From the NCBI GenBank assembly GCA_035079385.1, contig JAVHKY010000004.1, positions 20,181,001 through 20,245,000 of the forward strand: DNA of 64,000 bases, read 5' to 3'. A model generated the notes under the pieces. It was not told where the DNA came from and searched no databases. It saw only the letters and a program-made list of their open reading frames with translations. Source of the DNA: Aspidiotus rigidus. Lineage: Eukaryota; Arthropoda; Insecta; Hemiptera; Diaspididae. A program made the position numbers and the translations under genes. Shown here piece after piece: positions 1 through 11,399 of this stretch. Positions within the stretch are counted from its first letter, which is position 1, and each line of letters starts with the position of its first letter.

Positions 1-600
1 ATCAGAAATTTATGCAGTATTTCAATAAAAAAACTGTCATGATAATTGAATTGTTCACTAAAAAGTCATCTTAGATAGAATTAGTTATTCAAATCTGATT
101 AGACGTAATATTGTTCTTCACAGAAAATAGAATTTGACCCTGATCTTTATATTGGATACCTATTATACAAAAATTCAACTTTGTAAGTACAACAGTTCTG
201 TCTTTCGAGACAAGTAATCCATTCTACTTAAAAAGAAATCTGAAACGTCCAGAGTTCTAGACTAAAAAAATAGTTTTCACGCCCTCCGGTGGGCTCAACA
301 GTAAAATAATGAAACAGCTGTTTTATGTCTGATGAACCTTGCACTTCAACTGAAATCCCTATATACATGGAAATGGACAAAAGTGGACGCTGAACCGCAT
401 AGAATATTGTTCTTAATTGAGCTAGCTTTTGATTCAATAAGGTCCCAGACCAATACTTTTTAATACTTTTTTTATCTGGTCCATTTTCGATGGAACCACA
501 TTGGTAAAATTCAGAAATACTGTAGTATACTTTTGAGGGCCGTTAACAGAGCGTAGATCGCTCAAAATATTGCGATATTATTGATCCCCTAATGTCTGCC
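1..600. other. AT-rich spacer, no gene seen
   Basis: AT-rich DNA with no recognisable protein, RNA gene or clear repeat. The short open frames have no family resemblance. The stretch ends where Penelope-like reverse transcriptase similarity begins. Confidence 0.6.
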
Positions 601-630
601 AGTTTAACCAACTGGTATATAGCCTTCCTG

Positions 631-1217
631 CTGACATAGGTATCCCCATCGGATCACCTCTGGGGTCCCTCATTTCTGAGGTTTTCATGGACAGATTTGA
701 GTCTGAGCTCTTCCAGTCTGACCATCCTCTTCTTGCCCACATCGCCCTTCGGCACCGCTATGTGGACGATGTCCTATGCGTCTGGCGTGGTCCCAGTGAA
801 CTCATCCTAGCGTTCCTCACCTACTTGAATGGTTTGTACCCTAGCATTGAATTCACTGTTGACATCGGTGGAGCAAAAATAAATTTCCTCGACCTCACTA
901 TCCACCTCGAGGACAACGGTTACGCCTACAGTATTTACCGTAAGCCCATCTCCACCGATGCCACCGTCCACGGCTCCTCCTTCTACCCCCTCCCCCATAA
1001 GCTGGCCGCTTACCACTACTTCATCAACCGGTTGGTTTCCGTCCCCCTAACACGTCAAGGTTTTGACAACGAGCTAGCGATAATCAAGTACATTGCTTCC
1101 AAAAACGGAATCCACATCGACATCGATGGGATGGTTAGAAAGAAGATGACCAAGGTCACCCTCAGCAAGACCACAGTTTTCAACCATTCTCCGTACTACC
1201 GAGAAACTGATCTGTAA
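631..1217 (+). pseudogene. Penelope-like element reverse transcriptase, 5'-truncated copy
   Basis: This is the palm-to-thumb half of a Penelope-like (PLE) reverse transcriptase, which copies element RNA into DNA at the insertion site. Translation from 631 gives GIPIGSPLGSLISEVF (the motif B region), and an uninterrupted frame runs to the stop at 1215-1217. The catalytic motif C is intact as RYVDDVLCVW (YVDD at 759-770). It is followed by the PLE signatures NFLDLTIHLED, YRKPISTDATVHGSSF, HKLAAYHYFINRLVSVPL and IIKYIASKNGIHID. Everything upstream of motif B (fingers, motif A, N-terminus) is missing, and the frame ends shortly after the thumb, so the RT-endonuclease linker and the GIY-YIG domain are also gone. 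This is a deletion derivative, not an active gene. Its closest relative in the window by eye is the minus-strand copy at 58.5-60.3 kb. Family assignment is confident; age and autonomy are inferred. Confidence 0.9.
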
Positions 1218-1333
1218 CATGAGAGTATTATTCGATGATGTAATTACTTCTTTCTCATGTTTCTTCTTGTTCTTCTCTCCCTTATACACTGTATTTGTAA
1301 CCTTTTTATTTCATTTTCAGTTGAGTTTTTATT

Positions 1334-1360
1334 CTGATGATGGCATGACGCCGAAAGCGC
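1334..1360 (+). ncRNA. hammerhead-ribozyme-like core in PLE terminal region
   Basis: CTGATGA (1334-1340) is followed by a 12-nt segment holding a GGC/GCC helix and then GAAA (1353-1356) and GCGC. CTGATGA - helix II - GAAA is the conserved hammerhead core, and hammerhead motifs are known in PLE terminal repeats. It lies about 120 bp after the RT stop, where such a motif would be expected. I cannot confirm the cleavage triplet or a stable stem I or III by eye. Confidence 0.5.
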
Positions 1361-2869
1361 TCAATATATAGTGTGTTCGATCGTGTCAATTGTTTTAATT
1401 TTGTCACGTCGTTACTAGAGGGAATTAGCAATTTCTTCTAACGAATAGTCAAAAATTAAGTCAAAAGTGTTCTCCGCACTTGGACCTCCTCTGTGTGAAA
1501 TTTAGAAGTTTTCAGTTTCACGTACGTGGGTTCAGTATCACGTGTATGGAGCATACAACATTCCAGCTGAGCAATCCATAACCCTCGCAACGGTTTGACC
1601 GAAGCGTGCTGACCTGCAAAGTAGCTACTTTTGATAACCCTTCATCTCTAAACACAGAGAGAGGTGCGGGAGTTCTTTTCCACCCAGACTCCGACCACGA
1701 AAGATCAGCGTACCTCATGTTTCATCGAGCATATAAGCCGTTGACGAGCAACTTTATCTGCGAGTAGTCTTGCATCGTGAAATACATACTTACTATCAGG
1801 CTATCATTATTTTCCTCGCCTCTATTTCTATCTCAAGACTTTTTTGTTCAACTTTATTGAGAATCTTATGGGTGGAATTGATTTCAAATAGAAAAATATG
1901 ATTATTTTTCTTGATGTTCTGATTGTTGTTTCTGGTATCATATGTGTATCAATGGAAAGGTTATGATATTAATATATTGTTCATGAGCTTGAATCTTAGA
2001 TTTAGGTATCTGCGAAAGAGCATTGGTAGCATTTTCTACAGGTAACGTATAATACTCGAAATTGTGTATTACTCTGCAATACCTGTAGAAAAGTACTGCA
2101 ATTAGGATTGAGAAATTTGATTCTCATCAATTTTACAAAGACTCTTTGCGATTGCGCTATTATTGAATATTTCTATCGAAAGCAGTTACCCGCTGCTCTT
2201 GAAGATAGATAGTAGAAACTGATCAACTGTTTTACAGATGATTGGCAAAGCAACAGATCTACAGATGGCAGGCTTTCACTGCTTCACACGTATGTCTAAA
2301 CAATTGAATTAACACCTATTTCACCTCGACGATGACGCCTTTTTCAGTCTTCAATACTCAGAACTTATTTTCAAGTGTAAACGAAGTTATTAGACTCTGG
2401 AACTCCTCGAAATTTTAAGCAAAAAGTGTGAGACTCCCCCCCCCCTCCTTCCCTTGCTAAGTCTGTGGATAAGAGGGTTGATACGTTCTAACTGAGAAGG
2501 CAGAATGAAGAATGATCTCTGATGAGTCTTGATGGAATAAGTTTCAACAAGACACAAAGGAAAACAATTTATGCAAGAGGAAGCAAGGGGTGATTAAATA
2601 AATCATAAGTTCCTTGCCCCAAATTTAAATTTTTAACGTTAATTGTCGTTCCTCCCTTCATCTCTCGTGTATGCTTATGAAATGTTCTTCACCTTCCCGC
2701 CACTCTTCTCTTCACTTTTCCTCTCCGTTTGGCAACCAACTTTTGTCAGTCGATCTTTGTACGCTTTGATAATGACTTCTTCTCAAGTTCCAACTGTGTC
2801 AGGTTTCGACCTTGGTGGCAAAACTTGAATGCATAAGATGTAGTTGACATCGTGGAGTTAGGAGGGGAG
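1361..2869. other. AT-rich spacer, no gene seen
   Basis: No coding frame with family similarity. A short poly-C run lies near 2436-2446. The 61-codon frame at 2643-2828 is pyrimidine-rich and unrecognised, and may be decayed 3' sequence of the adjacent minus-strand LINE. Confidence 0.5.
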
Positions 2870-3785
2870 TTCTGGATGAACCAGGAAGGTTATTGTCGAT
2901 AGCTGTTGAGAGGTATGAGAAGATTTAGTAGGTATGATGGAATGGGTGCTAGGGAAGGGCTACGAGAATATGTGCATATGGTTGGAATATTCGAACGAGA
3001 GAGGGTTCAACGTTGAACAGACGTACGATCAATGCGTGGATATGTGAGGTAAATCTCGTGACGTCGATTTTTGTGGTAGGACTCGAAGTCGTTTTTGCCA
3101 AAGGTTCATAATTTGGAGTGGGATTTAGCGAGTGAGGTCGGATCTGGTGAAAAGAATTCGAAGGATTAATGTGCAGTATTTTCGCTGATTCCGCTGTGGC
3201 TGGGGACTCAGATGAAGGATGTAGGGTAATGGATTTGCGAGTATCAATGCTAATTTATGCTGTGAGACTTGTTTTTACTATGGTTTGGATGTCGTGGATA
3301 GGATTGGATAAAGGGGGAGATGCGCGATAGTCTACTGTCTTGACTTTTTTGTTACTTCTGATTTTGCTACGGAAGAGGATCCATGCGAAGGATCTGAAGT
3401 AGGACATATACGGAGGGTATGAATGCGTGAAATGAGTGGGTGGGTAGAGGGAACAAGTCGGAAAGAGAGTCAGTGGTAATAAGCGAGGTTTGTAATGATG
3501 GGGGCGAGAGAGAAAGAGAGAGTAAGTAAGGATTGATTCCGGACATAGGAAGGTAGGTGAGACAGAGTTGCGATGACGCTTAACCAACTCGCTTTTGGAT
3601 ATTGAACCACCTGTGAAGCAAAAGGTGGTGTCAAAAGGTAGGGAGAGCGGCAAGCAAAAACGATTTTAGGTTTCTTGGATAATAATTTACATAGTTGGAG
3701 TATCATCTGGGGTACGCCTATGGAGGTGTGGTAGGTAAGATAAGAAAAGTACATTGGAAGTGAATATTTTTCGACAGTCAATGGT
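2870..3785 (-). pseudogene. LINE 3' end: RNase H domain and C-terminal block (second of two)
   Basis: Read on the minus strand this is the 3' end of a non-LTR retrotransposon ORF2, broken into several frames. Near 3610 there is FCFTGGSISKSE, matching the LINE RNase H start (FTDGSxSxSG), followed by a DSLS-type segment near 3380. Near 3060 comes HEIYLTYPRIDRTSVQ, a decayed form of the conserved 'xEVILTRLRIGHTxLTH' stretch that precedes the C-terminal zinc motif in I/Jockey-group LINEs. At least three frameshifts and many substitutions are present. It lies directly downstream of another LINE 3' end in the same orientation, so either two copies inserted next to each other or the region was duplicated. 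I-type is preferred because of the RNase H domain; the exact clade is not settled. Confidence 0.55.
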
Positions 3786-3949
3786 CAAGAAAGGAGCCCA
3801 TATGGCTGGATGATTTGCCGTAAGTAAGTCGATTCCCTAAAGTCAAGGTGAAAGGGATGTCGTAAACTGGGACTGAGTGATATGAAAGATGGAGGGGAGG
3901 AGATTGACTATTAATTTGAGATGCGGTCGTGTTTTGCCGAGTCGACATC

Positions 3950-4740
3950 TTTTTAAATATAGTAGTATGTTTCCTTTGTTACTGTGAAACTAGTGGATAG
4001 GTGGAGGAAACTTCGGAAACTGCTGTTAAGACGGATAAGGAGGGTGAGGTGAAGAAAATATTGGAAGTGATGTCAAACGGGTCAACTGTTGAATTGTTTT
4101 GTTGGCAGTAAGGTCAAGATAGAGGGGTTAGTTATGTGGGAGTGGGTAATTTTTAGACGAAAAAGAATGACTCCTTCTCGTCTAGTGTTCCTCATGGATG
4201 CTGACCAGGGGACGGGGACTCTTTCTACTACATAGGAGTTTGTTGTTGGATTGATTTTTCCAAAGTGTATTCCATGATTGGGTGATGAAGGAGAGGTAGT
4301 GATTTTGGTAGTCTAGGGATGGAACGGGATATTATCAGTTGGGTGAAGGAGGTGGCTTGTTTGGCGGCTTGGTCAATATCTTCATTTTTGGAGAGGTCAA
4401 TATGTTCGAGGATCCGTATGAAAATTATTTGGGTGCTTATTGAGTGTAGAGTGAGATGTGTAAGGAGAGTGCTTTGTATGATTAGGTTAAAGTTGTGTGG
4501 GTCTGTAAGTGAGTGAAATGAAGAGAGAGTGTCGGTGAAAAGGAATTAGTCGTTTGGAGTATGTAATTGGGAGAGACAGGTGAATATAAGCTGCTTAATT
4601 GGACGTTGTAGACCTGGTGGAGAGGCGAAGTTCGTAATGAGGATTTTCTTGAAGTAGTTTCTTATTGTGTTGGTATGGGGATTTCTGAGAGATCGTGAGG
4701 GAGTGTTCAAGGTAGGGAGGTCGAATATATGCGTTGTAGG
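3950..4740 (-). pseudogene. LINE 3' end: RNase H domain and C-terminal block (first of two)
   Basis: Minus-strand reading from 4536 gives an open stretch of about 100 codons with clear RNase H character: TDTLSSFHSLTDPHNFN at the start (the TDSLS active-site block), then IIQSTLLTHLTLHSISTQII, then NEDIDQAAKQATSF (the 'GNExADxAAK' block). RNase H in such LINEs removes the RNA template during second-strand synthesis. Around 4170 the reading shifts to RREGVILFRLKITHSHITN, the conserved LINE C-terminal 'RLKIGHTxLTH' segment. No methionine opens the RNase H frame, so a methionine-based ORF search would miss it. The reverse transcriptase part should lie upstream (towards 5.3 kb), but a MITE at 4.76-5.18 kb interrupts it and I see only weak traces beyond. 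Confidence 0.7.
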
Positions 4741-4763
4741 GGATTTGCTATGAAAATCTTATA

Positions 4764-5176
4764 AGGGGGCGACCATGAATTACGTGAGGCGATTTTTGTA
4801 ATTTTTCGACCCCCTCTTCCTCTTGGCGTGATATCGTAAGATTTGCCATGACTCCCCCCCCCCCTTATCTCGCGTGAGATTTTCCGAAATATGTACTTTT
4901 GCTTTAAATACGTTTATCTATGCTTAATCGCGTTTATCTATTAAAAAAAAAGTAATTTTCTTGATCACAGTTTATACGTCTGTTCAAAAAGGACTAGTTT
5001 TTATTAAATTCAAGCCAGTTTAGCAATATTTTATGATGTATTTGTGTGCGAAAAAAATTACGTGAGCTTTATCGGCACCCCCTCCCTCTCACGTGAGTTT
5101 TGGTGAGACGTGGCTGGACCCTCTCCCCCCCCCCAAAAAAAAAAAAAATGCCGCACGTAATTTATGGACACCCCCT
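4764..5176. mobile_element. MITE-like element with long TIRs, inserted near a LINE
   Basis: The left end (AGGGGGCGACCATGAATTAC) and the reverse complement of the right end (AGGGGGTGTCCATAAATTAC) match over more than 25 bp and continue with ACGTG. The interior has no coding potential and contains poly-C and poly-A tracts. TIRs of this 'GGGGGTGTCCATAAATTACGT' kind are widespread in arthropod genomes and usually placed with TA-targeting Tc1/mariner-like elements (recalled knowledge). The target duplication is not clean: TA or TTA are both possible. It interrupts the minus-strand LINE. Confidence 0.75.
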
Positions 5177-7490
5177 AAAGAAGATGACTGGATTGGAGGC
5201 GAATACGTTTGGTGAGGAAATGGTTGTTGTGAAGGAGAAAGGTTCGTTTGTAAATTGGAAGTTGCGGAAGTTGGGAGATGGAGGATAAAAAGTTGGAGGT
5301 TAGGGAATACTAGATTGTGATGGTGTCACTCTGAACAAAAATTTCAACTTTTTTACTCGCGTCAAAGAACTTGAACAACTAATGAGTTCGTCCTTAAGGA
5401 CACTTCCTCAGGAAATTTCATCCTCGTTCTTCGTGACGATGCAACTATATTGAACTCATATGTTTCGTTTCCCACGTAATTCTTGGACAAATTTATTGAT
5501 AGGTAGTTCAACTATGATATTTCCTCTATCACTGGTCACAAACACGAAGAATTTTATGGCAGCTCCGTACCCACTTTTCTTACGTGATGAATTTCACAGA
5601 AACTATCCACGATTCAGATTGTCGATGAATCAATAAGCGTTTGTACAATTCACATTCCTTAAAACCCCCAGTGAGCAATGCCTCTCATCCCGGTGCTTTG
5701 ATGATCTCGACATACCATTCAATGAAAATCTTGAAGTGAGCCAAATTGTAAACGGTAGCAAGCTCAACTTCGCTCTAACGAAACACTCTCTCATAATACG
5801 TACGCGCCGTCTAAAATTCAATCAGCGTTGAAATATGGACGCGAACGTCCTACTTCGTTATTGAATAGGCGGTCGTAAAAATTAGTGACGGCGGACTATT
5901 AACTATAGGGCGATTATTATCGATACCACCGACGCGACGCTGAAAACTTCTGTTCCACGTCACTCGGCTATACTCGATTTTAGAATTTCGCGCATACGGC
6001 GCGTGGCGTTCCCTCTCGTCATTCACGTAGTCGTACTCTCATTATACTCCTTCTTCCCTAATAACACGGAAGTTAAGAATTACGGAATCCATTTTGCGGA
6101 AAATGAGACGCAATACGCATGTTGTGCGTCTGGCTAGCGTTTACCCCAGGAATGAGAACCCTTTTCGGATGGGAATGCAAATTAGGCCTAACGTCCTCAT
6201 ATTATGATCTTTTCGATTAAAGATAAAGTTCGCTCGCATTCCTACTATCGAACGATGAAACACTTTCGGTTTCGTACTGCCAAGAAATTAGCTACCTTCG
6301 GCTCACTTCTCGTGGCCTGATGAGGGTGAAGAATAATATTGCGAATCGCGCATAAAATTTCTCTCCTTCTTAGGCCTAATACTCCGCGGGTGTGTTACGC
6401 GCAGCAAATTATCGTCCGAAAGCACGCGTCGTCGGTGAATGTGTGTCGTCAAAATGCCGCGCTAGTAAAAGCGCCTAGAGCTCGAGACCAGCGGCTCATT
6501 TCTTTCTTCCTATTGTAATTTCAAATTTACCGTGCAACGCGCAACGCTCCAATAAGAAACTTGCGTACGTCGTCGAATCGTTTTATGGAAACGGTGTAAA
6601 ATTTTTCACTCGACGAAAGCTCTATTCTTATCATGACGAAAGCGGGCGTGCGACTAACAGCTCGTTTCTTCTTTCCTAGTCGTTGGCACGAATTACGGTT
6701 CCTATAGTTAAAATTTGAGCGATTGCGACCATTGTCTTATTTCTACCTACTTGTTAGCGCGGAAACTGCGCGCTTGAGGGATCGCGTAGCACTTTTTTTG
6801 TTTTCATTACCAGGAACGTTCCCGCGGGTAAAATTTTTTTAGAAATTTTTTCCCTCGAAATATGATGTCTCCCTTGTAGACGTGTTTGGTTACGTCATTA
6901 CAGTATACACTCTGTTCCCACGTGTGAATCTTCTCACGTGCGTCTCTTTTACAGTACCTAAAACAAGAACGAACAGCTGCTCGATATTTTATTACCGATA
7001 CTGACGCCCTACATACCCACAAAATTCGTTATTACTTTGAGAAGGTAAACATTTCCACATTAATGATGGAGTGTTGAAACAATTTTCGACGAGCCATCTT
7101 TTTTTTTTTTTTCAACTCTATTATTTTGATTTTGTAGTAATGAAGAAAAATTTTTACGAAAAAGTGAGGTGCGTTTTTTTAGCCCTGCCCTAAACGAGGT
7201 TTCTCTTAGCCCTGATCCATTCTCGGACGCTTAGGCGGAGTTCTTTGGTGACAACTCATATTTATTGTAGAATCTATCCAATTTTTTTTTCTTTTTTGAT
7301 TATTCTTCTATCTCCACTTATCTAGAGTCTATTAGGACGGTGACCAGATAGCTGAAGGAAGAAAAATGAGCTTCGTCGTTTATATCGGACAAGTAGCGGA
7401 TTTTATTTATTCATTATCTTCCTTCTTTGAAGATTTCGGATCCTAAAATGGATTCAAAAATTTGTATTCATCTTATTTTGTGGTCGTAAC
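5177..7490. other. Mostly unique DNA, CpG-rich from about 5.8 kb
   Basis: From 5177 to about 5320 there may be more of the interrupted minus-strand LINE, but only weakly. From about 5820 to 7020 the DNA is rich in CG dinucleotides and shows no repeat or protein similarity. No tRNA, rRNA or exon-like frame with family resemblance was found. Poly-T tracts lie near 7100 and 7281. Confidence 0.5.
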
Positions 7491-7499
7491 ACGTTAGCT

Positions 7500-9330
7500 A
7501 CGCTATTTCAGTCCAGTGGTTTAAAAAGGGAACCAATCTTTTTCCCGTCCTTCAATCGGAGGCAAGAGGCAAGAATGGAATAACAAAAAAAATTATAAGT
7601 CAAATTTCTTTCCTCGTTATGAAGTTGAAGTTCGCCTCCTAAATTTTGTTCATCTCCCACCTCTTCCAAGGAAGGAAATACAAAAGAGACAAATCGGTAA
7701 CAAAAAAAAAGTAAAGAAAATAAGGTCGAGTTTTTCTCCATCTCAAAATTCAAGTTCTACTCCTGAATGAAACAATATCAATAAAAGTAAGAAAAATTAG
7801 GTCGAGTCCAATTTTTCCTCATTAAAATTTTCATACCCGCTCCCCTCCCCTACAAAGTGATAGAATTGAGGAAAAAATCGGTCGAAAAAAATGATGTCAC
7901 GTTGAGTTTTTCTGCGTTAAAAAAGTCGAGTTTGTCTCTCATTCTCCCTCCTCCTTCTCCTCCTGGAAGAAGAACAAATCGATAGAAGGGAAAGAAATCA
8001 GCCGAGCTCTTCTTTATAAAAAAAATTTGAGTTCCCCGCTCAAAGTTTATTCTCCTTCCTCCCCCCTCCAAAAAGATCGAACTTGAATTCAAACTAGTGG
8101 AAAAAAAGGTTTTAGATCGAAATTTTCCTCTGTTAAAAAACTTGAGTCCTCTTACAAAAAGGGAAAAAATGGAAAAAAAAATGAGTGAGCTCAAATTTTT
8201 GTTTGTCCCTCCTCGCTTCCATCCTCCTCTCTCAAAAGAACAAAATTGACGAAACATGGGGAAGAAAGTTAGATGAAGTTCTTCTTCATCAAGTCTATCC
8301 CCCTCTCCTTTCGGTGGAACAAAATTTTTAAATATTTGATAGAAGGGAAGTTTTTCTTAATTGATGAATTCCATTTCTCCTCCCAAAAAAATCAAAAAGA
8401 GAAAAATAAGTCTAGTTTTTCTTTTCATTAAAAAATTCGAGTTAGCCTGTCAAAGTTATTCTCTTTTCTTTTCTTTTCCCTTCCTTTAACTCCTCCTTTG
8501 AAAGCAACATTCGACAACTTGGTAGAAGAAAATGAGGTTAGGTCAAGTTTTTCTCCTTCTTCAAAATAATTTTCTCTCCCCCTCTTCCGCAGGAACAGAA
8601 TTTAAAATGAAATCGACGGACAAAAAGGAGGTTAGGTTACATTTTTTTCCCATTAAGAATTTGAGTTCCCATCTCCACTTATGAAATAAAATAAAATCGA
8701 TGGGAGAAAGAGAGGTTAGATCATCAAATGAATTCAAGTTTCCTTCCCCCCCCCCCCAAAAAAAAAAAAAAAAAAAAAAAAAAATCAGAAGTCCGTAAGA
8801 AATGGGTCAAGTCAAATTTTTCTCATTGAAAAATTCGAATGTGCCTCCCTCCGCCCTTTCAAAGGAAGACGATTAAGGAGATAAATTGATAGAAGAGTAA
8901 GAAGTTATGTCAAGTTTTCAAAAATTGGAATTCCCCTCTCAGAATTATTCTTCCTTCCTCTTCTCCAAGAAAACAAAATTTAAAGTAAGATCCACGAAGT
9001 TGGATCAAAATTTCTTTCATGTATAAATTCAAATCCCACCTTCCTCTAGGCAAATTAAAATGAGGAACATTCCAGAAGAAATTGAATGAATTTTTTCTCA
9101 CTAAGTATTTGATTTTTCCTCTCAAAATTATGATCTTCCTCCTCCTCTTCCCCTTCCCCTTCAAAGGGTTGATGGAAGAAAAAGAGTTATGTGACATTGA
9201 AAATTGGAGTTTTCCTCTCAAAATTAATCTTTGTTCCCCTCTTCCGAGAAACAAAATTTAAAATACAATTAGGTCAAAAATTCGATTTGTCTTTCCTAAA
9301 TTATCTCTTAGATTCACTTAGAAATTTGTA
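7500..9330. repeat. Degenerate tandem (satellite-like) block, unit roughly 80-110 bp
   Basis: A theme recurs many times: GAGGTTAGGTCAAGTTTTTC, then CATTAAAAAATTCGAGTT, then CCTCTCAAAATTATTCTCC, then a pyrimidine run, then AAAATCGATGGAAGAAAA. Recognisable starts fall near 7722, 7797, 7877, 7995, 8113, 8405, 8535, 8628, 8710, 8808 and 8905. Units are diverged and of uneven length. The block has strong strand asymmetry (alternating polypyrimidine and polypurine). A C10/A27 tract at 8747-8784 lies inside. Long minus-strand frames here are by-products of the composition. Confidence 0.75.
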
Positions 9331-11399
9331 TTCATCAATAGAGAAACCATAACCTTCATAATTATGGGTACAAATGAAAGACACAGCTTAAAACTTAGAT
9401 CGTACGGAAACATTAGAACCAATTTGGTGGACTTTTGCAGCTCGCAAAATTTGTTGAATTGCCTCTTATGTAACCGAATATTAAATGCTCTTCTATACAA
9501 GCCGCCACGTTACAAAATCTGCAACTTTGCTACATCAGCTTGAAACCCAATAAGCATTCGCTGCAAGCTTGTTTGTTAATTAATCCAAGGGCCCCAAGTT
9601 GACTCTGTTCATTGAAGTGCATACTTTACCTTAAAAATGTTCGCTCTTTGCGCGAGAATAGTTTTGAGAACAAGATTATTACACCTAGGACCGTCCAGGT
9701 CATCAACTCATCTTCAATACAAACACGATCACATTTCTACATCTTGCTATGATACAATTTACAAGATGAGTAATAGAATACTGTGTAATACTTACTAGGC
9801 GCATGATTAGTCTCGCAATTTTAGTTCTAATTTCCGGGATTATTTGCCTCTCAAATTGATGAATAAATCTCATCTCGTTGATGGTTTGTAAACAGAAAGC
9901 GCACGCGCTCATTTCAGATTTAGTCTTTTTACGACTCTCATATAAAGTGCGTACACTATGTGTGACTAGAAAAGAAAATTGTACTGGTATTACATAAGAA
10001 AACATCTAAAACAATTTTTATGACTAATCTTTCAACGAGCCTCGTTTTGTGAGCTACCCTTATGACACAATCATTTCACCTTATTACTCTTATTATTGCC
10101 AATTGTATATTTTCAGGTATCCAGAACTTTCATAGATTCATAAAATATGCTTTTAAAAATATCATCACACGGTCTAAAATTATGACCTGAATTATCGGCA
10201 GTGTAATTTTCGTAATTTGCAATTTAAATACTATCGACGTAAAATTTCTCCGTTTATTATTGTTTTGCAATCGTGATCTAGTCATCTCCTTGGGGCTTTT
10301 ACTCGACACTGCTTCTGGGTGTTTTCAATCAATAGTAGATTGCTTCATTTGAGCAAACTATGCTCGATGAGTGCCGCATATATCGTCGAAGAATATGCTT
10401 TGAGCTTTCGCTTAACCCTATCCAGGGGTGGCGGCAGCAGTGAAGTTCAAGAGTGAGACTTACTTTCTCTTCTGAACTTTGTCCCTTTCTATTAGAAGAG
10501 GGAGGAGGGACTTTCATCGTCGAGTCTCTTTCCGTTATTCTCCTCCTCGTTTCCATGGATCCACATTTGTACCATCGGGGAAACTTTCATAGTTATACGT
10601 AAGAAAATGATATTCGTATCCGGAAGGATAGAATGAGATGCGTTAGCAATTCTGTGCAGTTGGTGATACGTGCGATATGATTCTTGTTCGTTAAAATATT
10701 CAAGCGACGTAATACTTCCCTTCCACAGCGCACCTCGCTTTGAGCCAAATGAGCTTCGGGTAAAAAGTTACGAAAATAGGATAAAACCCACCGACGCAAA
10801 TGTAGAATCTTATAATCAATGCGATGGTAACGAGCTGCGAGCGACAAAGTGTTGGATAGCGAGCAATTAGGCGAGAATAATGAACTGAAAACTAATCTCG
10901 TATTCATTTACGGCAGAAAAACTTGAATCGCGGACTTCCGTGTCGTATAAGAGGCTAGAAGTTGTATCATTGTGTGTGTCAGTAGATCTACAGGTTTCAA
11001 ATTTGAATTCCGGAAGTGTAGTCGTAATTTCAAAATAGGAGCAATGGGGCGAAGAAATCTTTGTGCAGTACCGCGTAACATGTCCTCTATTCGTATTTTC
11101 ATGTATATCTAACGTCATTTATTCTCGCAGGATAAATTATTGACGTACGCCCTTAACAGAATTTGCTTACTATATTTGCCCGTTTCGTCCATTTCCGGAT
11201 CGCTTCATCGTCCACGTGACTAGAATATATCAAGCGACTTTTTTAAATATTGTAATTAAAAATTATTGTAATATTAATTTACGCTTCGGGAATATAACGT
11301 AAGATTTTGATTAACGAAAACACGTTATAATTGCCTTGAGAGAAAAATGAATTCGGATACTGGTATAGGCGGTACTCTGTTATTCAAAAATAGGAGAGC
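9331..11399. other. Unique-looking DNA, no gene seen
   Basis: Apparently single-copy DNA with normal CpG frequency. Open frames of 60-104 codons occur on both strands (for example 10593-10907, minus), but none shows a recognisable domain. No RNA gene or element ends detected. Confidence 0.5.
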
